Shown here one piece after another: positions 1 to 5,164 of a stretch of DNA of 5,164 nucleotides. A program made the translations under genes and the position numbers. Every line of letters begins with the position of its first letter. Position 1 is the stretch's first letter. The notes beneath the pieces were generated by a model. The model was not told the DNA's origin. It saw nothing but the letters and a program-made list of their open reading frames with translations, and did no database searches. Source of the stretch: Promethearchaeota archaeon (lineage in GTDB: Archaea; Asgardarchaeota; Lokiarchaeia; Sigyniarchaeales; Promethearchaeaceae); NCBI GenBank assembly GCA_014729055.1, contig WJKO01000866.1, positions 1-5,164 on the forward strand, read 5' to 3'.

Positions 1-350
1 ATGCATATAAAGCTATGAAACGGATTATTAAAGCTCAAGGTGGGAACCCAGATATAAAACCAGAAGACATTGAGGTCGGTCCTTATATGGCTGAAATGAA
101 GTCTCCTGAAGATGGCTTTATTACTGATGTAAAGAATGAATATATTAATCGAATCGCAAAAATTGCTGGATGTCCTGCTACGAAAAAAGCAGGAATCTAC
201 ATTATAAACAAGATTGGATCTAAGGTGAAGAAAGGTGACGTTATTTTTCAGATCTATTCTGACAGCGAAAAAAGATTGGCTGAAGCGGTTGAGTATTACA
301 ATGCCCATCCTCCTCAGCAATTAGGTGGAATGACGATAGAAAAAATTTAA
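1..350 (+). CDS. deoA: AMP phosphorylase (thymidine phosphorylase family), C-terminal part, 5' end outside window
   Basis: This is the C-terminal end of an archaeal nucleoside-phosphorylase-family enzyme that phosphorolyses AMP (also CMP and UMP in characterised archaeal members) to ribose-1,5-bisphosphate plus free base. In many archaea this feeds the pentose bisphosphate pathway ending in type III RuBisCO. The frame is open to the left edge and reads AYKAMKRIIKAQGGNPDIKP, so the ATG at 15 is internal rather than the start. Visible hallmarks are the AQGGNP segment and the barrel-sandwich C-terminal domain (PYNP_C type), with SPEDGFITDV, the INRIAKIAG helix, KKAGIYI, and GSKVKKGDVIFQIYSDSE, where a biotinyl-like hairpin turns. 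It ends in GMTIEKI, like archaeal AMP phosphorylases. About 115 of roughly 500 residues are present. The phosphate-binding and catalytic domains lie outside the window, so AMP rather than thymidine specificity is inferred from the family. It converges on the ligase gene with 20 bases between stop codons. Confidence 0.88.
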   Translation, partial: AYKAMKRIIKAQGGNPDIKPEDIEVGPYMAEMKSPEDGFITDVKNEYINRIAKIAGCPATKKAGIYIINKIGSKVKKGDVIFQIYSDSEKRLAEAVEYYNAHPPQQLGGMTIEKI

Positions 351-370
351 ATTTGTCAAAACGAAATCTA

Positions 371-2176
371 TTAACCTTGCAGTTCGTAGAGTTCCACTAT
401 TTCATCAACCGTAGTAATATCAAATATTTCTTTATCATTTCTTATTCTCTGAAACACTGGAAACCTTACTGAATATCCTTTTTCTCTAACTTGATTGTTG
501 TAATTTTTTCCGGCATCTGCTTTTGGACTTATAGTTAATTCATCACCAGAAATTTCTATTACAAGACCGGGTTTAAACCAAACATCGGGTTTTTCACTAC
601 AGATCACACTATTGGGTAGGGATTTAGTTTTGAATGGTTCTAAGAGATTTAAAAAACGCGTAAGATCATCATCACTAAAACCACTTGCAACACGTGTTAA
701 TAATTCAAACTTACCATTCTCTTCATTATAGACTGCAACCAAGAGGGTTCCGTACTGATTTGCACGTTTTCCTTTACCCCATAATGCCCCGATTGGTACG
801 ACATCTATGGTATCCGTCATTTTACCCGCCTCTAAAGATTTAAGCTTTACCCACAAAAAGCCTCGATTCCCTGCTTTATAGACTGACTCTTCGGGATCTA
901 TACTTTTATTCATAATTCCTTCAGCATTTGCTGCCCGAGCCTCTTTGAAAAACTCGACTAATTCATCTGTCGACTCGATAAACTTGCCTTTTGTCAGTTT
1001 TATTTTTTCACTTTCATCAAGTACATCTTTAATTATTCCACGACGTTCCAGAAGCGGGTAATCCATAACGGTCTCTTCTTTACCATCACGTTCAATATAA
1101 AGAATATCAAAAACAAACAAACAAACTGGGACTTTTTCAACCATTTCCTCGATATCGTATTTACGCTTTCTAGTTATCAGTACTTGAAAGGGTTGCATTT
1201 CTTCATAAAATGGATCCATAGCAACTGCTTCCCCCTCAATAATGATTTTCTCTGCTTTAATGCTTTTTTTGATAACTTCACGAACATCGGGATATTGTTC
1301 TGTTATATTGGTCAAACGACGTGAAAATAAAGTAACATTGGAGCCGTCTTTATGTACTTGCAGTCTTTCACCATCCAGTTTATACTCACTTAGAAACTTT
1401 TCTCCGCCTAATTTAGGCAAAATCTGATTATAATTTAACCTCGATGCCAACATCATTCTAATAGGCGTTCCAATTTGGATTTTTACTTCTTCCAATCCTT
1501 TAAGACCTTTATCATATACTTTCCGTGCAATTAATCCTAAGTCGGGATGTACATTGTACGCACGTTCGACATCCGTTCTGTGATCTTTATCACCTAAATA
1601 AGCAATAGCAAGCGCATCCATTATTGTTGGATCTGACACACCCAATCTCATGGTCGATGTAATTATTCTCATTAGATATTTTACCATTAATGGTTTACAT
1701 CGTGCAAGCAACCAGTGAATTTTTGATTCTTTTTTATCAAGACTTCCAGATCCTTGTATTTTTGATATCTCCTCGAGTTTATTGTATATATCCGCAACTG
1801 AGACTGTTTCTTCTTGCATTCCCATAAAAGATGTTATTTGTGATTTCTTGCCGCTCTTTTTTTCCGCTAATTTTTGACCAGTATCACCCAAATCTCCAGT
1901 CTTTTTCAATATATTTTCTACTTTTGATACATTTACAGCATAATATGAGGAGATAAAGTCCATTAGACTCTTTTCTGCCAAATTTAATTTGGGCTGTTCC
2001 ATGATCGTTGGATATATGGTGCCTTGAGTTAAATATACGATCTTCTCAAGGTCATCCGCTTCTTTTGGATTTTCCTTGAGCTTTTTGAAGAGTTCGGTTA
2101 AATAACCAATAATTTCTAAACGTTTGCGGGTTGATTCTACTTTATCATAATATTCTACTAAGATTCCAAAATCCAT
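371..2176 (-). CDS. lig: ATP-dependent DNA ligase, archaeal type, full length
   Basis: This enzyme seals nicks in duplex DNA during replication (Okazaki fragment joining) and repair, through an enzyme-AMP and then a DNA-adenylate intermediate. At 601 aa it has the usual length of archaeal ligases. Domains in order are an all-helical DNA-binding domain (about 1-230, with the TGDLG segment at 93-97), the adenylation domain (about 235-450) and an OB-fold domain (about 451-601). Nucleotidyltransferase motifs are intact: motif I KLDGER with adenylated Lys266; SRRLTNITEQYPD at 285-297; motif III EGE at 314-316; PFQ...RKRKY at 329-340; motif IV EGIMNK at 419-424; motif V WVKLKS at 442-447; and motif VI RFPVFQRIRNDK at 571-582. 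The ATG at 2176 is supported by a Shine-Dalgarno-like GAGGG eight bases upstream. A TATA-like box lies further upstream, so it probably has its own promoter despite following the phosphatase gene. No degradation is seen; the protein is probably functional. Confidence 0.97.
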   Translation of the reverse strand: MDFGILVEYYDKVESTRKRLEIIGYLTELFKKLKENPKEADDLEKIVYLTQGTIYPTIMEQPKLNLAEKSLMDFISSYYAVNVSKVENILKKTGDLGDTGQKLAEKKSGKKSQITSFMGMQEETVSVADIYNKLEEISKIQGSGSLDKKESKIHWLLARCKPLMVKYLMRIITSTMRLGVSDPTIMDALAIAYLGDKDHRTDVERAYNVHPDLGLIARKVYDKGLKGLEEVKIQIGTPIRMMLASRLNYNQILPKLGGEKFLSEYKLDGERLQVHKDGSNVTLFSRRLTNITEQYPDVREVIKKSIKAEKIIIEGEAVAMDPFYEEMQPFQVLITRKRKYDIEEMVEKVPVCLFVFDILYIERDGKEETVMDYPLLERRGIIKDVLDESEKIKLTKGKFIESTDELVEFFKEARAANAEGIMNKSIDPEESVYKAGNRGFLWVKLKSLEAGKMTDTIDVVPIGALWGKGKRANQYGTLLVAVYNEENGKFELLTRVASGFSDDDLTRFLNLLEPFKTKSLPNSVICSEKPDVWFKPGLVIEISGDELTISPKADAGKNYNNQVREKGYSVRFPVFQRIRNDKEIFDITTVDEIVELYELQG

Positions 2177-2184
2177 TTTTTCAT

Positions 2185-2189
2185 CCCTC
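2185..2189 (-). promoter_or_regulatory. Shine-Dalgarno-like site of the DNA ligase gene
   Basis: On the minus strand the sequence TAGAGGGATGAAAAA directly precedes the ligase ATG. The GAGGG core is eight bases from the start codon and resembles the archaeal GGAGGTGA consensus. It fixes the start at 2176. The ATG overlapping this site (2184-2182) is out of frame and short. It is the only clear Shine-Dalgarno site among the three minus-strand genes. Confidence 0.65.
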
Positions 2190-2215
2190 TACAATATGTT
2201 TTGCATAGATAACAG

Positions 2216-2226
2216 AATATAAAAAA
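2216..2226 (-). promoter_or_regulatory. TATA-like box for the DNA ligase gene, in a T-rich tract
   Basis: The minus strand reads TTTTTTATATT here, containing an archaeal-type TTTATATT box centred about 43 bases before the ligase ATG. Transcription starting about 25 bases downstream would give a leader of roughly 18 bases that just includes the GAGGG site, a typical archaeal arrangement. No convincing BRE was seen. The same T-rich tract follows the phosphatase stop codon and could also act as an archaeal oligo-T terminator for it. In such AT-rich DNA, chance matches are common. Confidence 0.4.
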
Positions 2227-2240
2227 TTAAATTAAATACA

Positions 2241-4169
2241 TTAAATAAAACTCAAATCGCTTTTTTTCAGCGTTAGAGACCACTGCAATTCATTATCAAT
2301 ATTGATTATACTATACGTGACCTCTGGATCCGCTTTGGTCGTGTTAAACGATAGAAGTCCAAACGAACATTTCTCATTATATCCGTATATAGAACCATCA
2401 AGAACAGAATGAGTGTGGATATTAGTTAATTTTGAACTTTCAAAATCATAAAAATCGTATCCGTTTTCGCGTTCAATTAGCCAAGCATCGGATCTATGCC
2501 TATCAGCTGAAAGTAGAATTACTCCTTCGATCTCTTCATCCTCAATAAACGAGAATAAATCCTCGCGTTCCTTAGGAAAACCATCCCAAGTATCTAAACT
2601 GCCTGGTTTAGTATTATAGGCCCATGGAACTGAACTCGCAATTACTTTGTAGGACGCATCCGATTTATTTAATGAATCTAACAACCATTGCTTCTGATAG
2701 GGACCCAACATACTGGGTGTATTAAACTCTTTCGGATTTTGACGATAAAATCTACAATCAAGCATGAAAAAATCTACGTCCCCTATTGTGAAATTGAACC
2801 ATACTCCAGGATGTTCAGTGCTATTACTATAGAAGGGATTCACAAAGTTCTGTTTAAATATCTCGAGAACGTCTAGTTTCCAGTTGGGTTCATCCAAAGA
2901 TAAAGAACTCGTGCAATCATTATCACCAAAATCATGGTCATCCCAAATTGCATAAATTGGAGTAGAAGAGGAAAAATTACGATATTCATCCCTACATTGT
3001 CTGCGATAATAACAATATCTCTGGGTTTCTGGAGTTTCTGGGGTATCAATATAAACATTATCTCCTAACAATAAGAAAGCATCAGGATAATGAGATAATA
3101 TAGTGTTCCACATGTATTCGTGTTCAGGTGTGAATCCTGCACCTCCACCAAATCCGACTTTAAAACTACCACTATCCCCAACTTCGGGATATGTATAAAA
3201 TGACGGATCATTGTCCAAAGATGCAGTTACTCCATCCACAATAACCTCATAGAAATACTCTGTTGATTTATTTAATTCGCCAATAGTGATGATTGTTGTA
3301 TAGTCTTGCTCTGATTTTGTCATATATTCATCGGACACAATTGCATTCACCATATCACTATTATTCGCAATTCGTATAGAAACAGGAGTTTCTAATGCAG
3401 TCCTCACCCAGAAGCTTGCATTATGGGCAGTAATATTACCAAGAACTGGTCCTTGAATGAGCTTTTTATTCTGTGCGGTAGAATAACTTTGAAACTCATA
3501 ATAAGAGTAAAGGTTGCCTAGCAGAGTCCGTGGACCTGCTAAGAAACGTTCAAACGATAAACCATTATTAACCGCATCTTCTACTGCATCTTGAGCGCTT
3601 GAGAGGTCACCTTTTAGAGAATACGCTATGGCTTTTAGATATCTTGCTTCTAAATCTTCTGGATATTCTTTTAGATATGCGTTTGACATGCTTAGGACAA
3701 TATCAGGATGTCCTTTTGCGAGTACAGTTATTTGGTCGCGATTCCATTTTTTGTATTGACTGATCTCTAAGCTAAAATCGGGAAAAAATATAATAACGCC
3801 TATTAATCCTATTACAGAAGCAATGGTGGTTATTCTAGGTGCTCTGGGTGTCTTATATTTTCGATCTTTTTGTATTTTCTTCGCAATGAATTTTACTGCA
3901 TAGATGGAACCGTAAATAGACAATGGTATTAGGACAATCAGCGCGATTAAGAAAATCAGCGTATAGACGGGTGTGTCCAGATAGCGATTTATCTCCCAGT
4001 TATATAGGAATACCCACCTTTCGATTCCCAAAGCAATAAAAAGGAGAACAATAACACCGAAAATTATAGAAATTGAAAAGAAAATAAGAAAGAAGTTTGA
4101 AATAAAATCCTTAATTTTTCGGAAACTTAAATGATTTCCATCTGCAATTTCAGAAGATTCAGAGGCCAT
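2241..4169 (-). CDS. Membrane-anchored PhoD-like metallophosphatase with three N-terminal TM helices and a TPR-like segment
   Basis: The 642 aa protein has TM helices at about 24-47, 68-92 and 113-130, a TPR-like helical stretch at about 145-225, a PhoD_N-like beta-sandwich at about 238-330, and a PhoD-type metallophosphoesterase domain at about 335-625. Metal-site motifs visible are LLLGDNVYID (Asp370, Tyr373), IWDDHDFGDND (Asp410-Asp413, Asn417), LDCRFYR (Asp471, Arg473) and LSADRHRSD (Asp556, His558). The Lys/Arg-rich loop at 93-112 should be cytoplasmic, placing the N-terminus inside and the catalytic part outside, where phosphodiesters or phosphomonoesters could be cleaved. Nine N-x-S/T sequons lie in the predicted outside part. 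The segment aligned to the FASC motif of Bacillus PhoD reads VGFGGGAGF, lacking the Cys. The start at 4169 is the only sensible one, with no Shine-Dalgarno and a TATA-like box about 25 bases upstream. The substrate cannot be read from sequence. Fold assignment is firm; physiological role is unknown. Confidence 0.88.
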   Translation of the reverse strand: MASESSEIADGNHLSFRKIKDFISNFFLIFFSISIIFGVIVLLFIALGIERWVFLYNWEINRYLDTPVYTLIFLIALIVLIPLSIYGSIYAVKFIAKKIQKDRKYKTPRAPRITTIASVIGLIGVIIFFPDFSLEISQYKKWNRDQITVLAKGHPDIVLSMSNAYLKEYPEDLEARYLKAIAYSLKGDLSSAQDAVEDAVNNGLSFERFLAGPRTLLGNLYSYYEFQSYSTAQNKKLIQGPVLGNITAHNASFWVRTALETPVSIRIANNSDMVNAIVSDEYMTKSEQDYTTIITIGELNKSTEYFYEVIVDGVTASLDNDPSFYTYPEVGDSGSFKVGFGGGAGFTPEHEYMWNTILSHYPDAFLLLGDNVYIDTPETPETQRYCYYRRQCRDEYRNFSSSTPIYAIWDDHDFGDNDCTSSLSLDEPNWKLDVLEIFKQNFVNPFYSNSTEHPGVWFNFTIGDVDFFMLDCRFYRQNPKEFNTPSMLGPYQKQWLLDSLNKSDASYKVIASSVPWAYNTKPGSLDTWDGFPKEREDLFSFIEDEEIEGVILLSADRHRSDAWLIERENGYDFYDFESSKLTNIHTHSVLDGSIYGYNEKCSFGLLSFNTTKADPEVTYSIINIDNELQWSLTLKKSDLSFI

Positions 4170-4190
4170 AATTATAAATTATTGATAAGA

Positions 4191-4198
4191 ATAAATAA
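4191..4198 (-). promoter_or_regulatory. TATA-like box for the phosphatase gene, suggesting a leaderless transcript
   Basis: The minus strand reads TTATTTAT, centred 25 bases before the ATG at 4169. At that spacing the archaeal transcription start would fall at or next to the start codon. This fits the absence of any Shine-Dalgarno sequence in the 50-base gap. The gap is very AT-rich, so the match alone is weak evidence. Confidence 0.35.
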
Positions 4199-4219
4199 GA
4201 ATTTCTCTATAATTTTTAT

Positions 4220-5149
4220 CTAAGCGAGATTTTTAACTAATTCATAGAATTTCGCTTGAATGGCTTGTTTCTTCTCCGGATCAATTTTTGAAAACGAACC
4301 AGGTTCGAATTTTACTTTCCCTGATTCGATAGTGAACTTACAAACGGGTCCATCCATTTGTTCAATTGAAATTGATCCATCAGCCTTTTTAGAAGCCCAG
4401 ATATCATGAAAAACACTCATAACAGCTAGTAATACCACTCCCATCTTTGCTTCATCATTTGGTGACAACGAAGGTGCGGATGCTGGTGCTGCTTGTGGTT
4501 GTGCAGGCTCAGCTTCAGCTTCTTCATCCTCAGACTCATATTCATCTGCAGAAAAGTCAGGTTCATCTTCAACAGTCGCAGGGCTTGCTACTGAAGTCTT
4601 TGGAGGGATCTGAACTTCTTGAACTGGTTCTGGTTCTGGTTTGGGTACAGGTTTCGGTTCTGGTTTGGGTACAGGTTTCGGTTCTGGTTTGGGCACAGGT
4701 TTCGGTTCTGGCTTTGGTACCTCTGGAATCGCTATCTTTTTCGGTTTTTCCTCAACTTTTGGTTCTGGTTCTGATCCTGCTCCAATTAAAGCATCACCTG
4801 AATCTTCAGCACCACCCATACCAAACGCTATAACTTTATTACCGACTTCTTGTACGTTGCGATTTAATAACTTCATAAAGTCTTCATTGTTCTTACTTGT
4901 TTCAGGTACTCTACCAATCTTTCTCTCTTCTATTTCAATTATTTCCGTTATACCTCTGCCAATAATAGATTTACCAACAGTATATCCATGACCTTTAAGT
5001 GACTCCGCTTGTCTTAATGCAGTCCTTCTCGACACTAAACCCCTTTGTTTACCATGCCATAACCAAATCTTTAAGTTCTCTTCATCTAAGACCATTATTG
5101 TTCGATCAGACTTGAGATTATCAGCCCCCCAAGATATTGGATTGCTCAC
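4220..5149 (-). CDS. Putative gelsolin-like domain protein with PKPEPKPV repeats, acidic linker and unrecognised C-terminal domain
   Basis: The product is 309 aa if it starts at the GTG at 5149. Three parts are visible. Residues about 5-100 form a globular domain: a strand VLDEENLKIWLWHGK, then a helix RRTALRQAESLKGHG, then strands and FMKLL. This pattern (hydrophobic strand, W-x-G, A-rich helix, closing F-x-x-L) resembles a gelsolin/villin repeat; that is my inference from pattern, not a search. Residues 126-232 are low complexity: four VPKPEPKP octapeptides (144-175), an acidic stretch (194-214) and an Ala/Pro-rich stretch. Residues 233-309 form a compact alpha/beta domain (helix, strands SISIEQ, CKFTIES and KVKFEPG, final helix) that I do not recognise. 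No signal peptide or clear membrane segment is seen, so it is probably cytoplasmic. It may be an actin-binding or scaffolding protein if the gelsolin reading holds. The frame is open upstream of the GTG to the window edge, so the true start may lie outside. Confidence 0.8.
   Translation of the reverse strand: MSNPISWGADNLKSDRTIMVLDEENLKIWLWHGKQRGLVSRRTALRQAESLKGHGYTVGKSIIGRGITEIIEIEERKIGRVPETSKNNEDFMKLLNRNVQEVGNKVIAFGMGGAEDSGDALIGAGSEPEPKVEEKPKKIAIPEVPKPEPKPVPKPEPKPVPKPEPKPVPKPEPEPVQEVQIPPKTSVASPATVEDEPDFSADEYESEDEEAEAEPAQPQAAPASAPSLSPNDEAKMGVVLLAVMSVFHDIWASKKADGSISIEQMDGPVCKFTIESGKVKFEPGSFSKIDPEKKQAIQAKFYELVKNLA
4625..4720 (-). repeat. Tandem 24-base repeat encoding VPKPEPKP octapeptides
   Basis: Four consecutive in-frame units encode VPKPEPKP (residues 144-175 of the gelsolin-like protein); the last has Glu in place of the second Lys. 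At the DNA level three units at 4632-4703 are nearly identical, differing at one base (T or C at 4694 against its counterparts). The unit at 4704-4721 is degenerate. The unit length is a multiple of three, so copy-number change preserves the frame. There are no spacers. It most likely makes an extended, polyproline-rich linker. Confidence 0.92.
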
Positions 5150-5164
5150 ACCCCCGTCTAATAC

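Noticed and set aside
15..350. A stand-alone 111 aa small protein starting at the ATG at 15.
   Set aside because: The frame continues upstream to the window edge, and the sequence matches the C-terminal domain of AMP phosphorylase, so the ATG is an internal Met.
1242..1427. Short plus-strand frame of about 61 codons.
   Set aside because: It is antisense to the adenylation domain of the ligase, including motif I, and has no recognisable protein features.
2257..2276. Small hairpin (CGCT / AGCG around a T-run) as a terminator of the phosphatase gene.
   Set aside because: The stem is only about four pairs and lies inside the coding region before the stop codon. Archaeal termination does not need such a stem.
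2688..3058. Short frames on both strands within the phosphatase gene.
   Set aside because: They overlap the conserved WDDHD and LDCRFYR coding region of the phosphatase. They are chance frames with no start signals.
4390..4450. Possible membrane helix MGVVLLAVMSVF in the gelsolin-like protein.
   Set aside because: The apolar run is only about 12 residues and is followed by HDIW and lysines. It fits a buried amphipathic helix better than a membrane span.
4625..4720. CRISPR-like repeat array.
   Set aside because: The 24-base units are directly adjacent without spacers and are in-frame coding repeats; no cas genes are nearby.
4625..4720. TonB-like protein suggested by the PKPEPKPV linker.
   Set aside because: There is no N-terminal membrane anchor and no TonB C-terminal domain. 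The linker sits between two soluble-looking domains.
4447..4991. Two long open frames on the plus strand, one reading Gly-Thr-Gly-Phe-Gly-Ser-Gly repeats and one Leu/Val/Gln-rich.
   Set aside because: They lie opposite the proline-rich repeat gene. The low-complexity repeats simply lack stops in other frames. There is no credible start signal, and the minus-strand reading has folded domains on both sides.

Overview
The window looks archaeal, and an Asgard (Promethearchaeota, Lokiarchaeia-like) origin is the best guess. It carries the C-terminal end of an archaeal AMP phosphorylase, a complete archaeal/eukaryal-type ATP-dependent DNA ligase, TATA-like boxes in AT-rich intergenic DNA, and a protein whose N-terminal domain resembles a gelsolin repeat, a fold common in Asgard genomes. 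No rRNA or marker gene is present, so the lineage is inferred.

Layout. Positions 1-350 (+) hold the 3' end of the AMP phosphorylase gene. After 20 bases it meets the DNA ligase gene (371-2176, -) tail to tail. Behind the ligase on the minus strand lie a membrane-anchored PhoD-like metallophosphatase (2241-4169, -) and a gelsolin-like/proline-rich protein (4220-5149, -, possibly starting beyond the window edge). The minus-strand genes are separated by 64 and 50 bases, each gap AT-rich with a TATA-like box. They are therefore more likely separate transcription units than one tight operon. No tRNA, CRISPR array, insertion sequence or attachment site was seen. No gene-free stretch exceeds about 65 bases.

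Function. The two recognisable housekeeping genes are nucleotide salvage (AMP phosphorylase) and nick sealing (ligase). The other two are accessory. The phosphatase has three N-terminal membrane helices, a TPR-like segment and a PhoD catalytic module predicted to face outside, carrying nine N-glycosylation sequons. The last protein joins a putative gelsolin-like domain to an unrecognised C-terminal domain through a four-fold PKPEPKPV-type repeat and an acidic linker. Nothing in the sequence shows that the four genes act together. The most novel items are the gelsolin-like linker protein and the architecture of the phosphatase.
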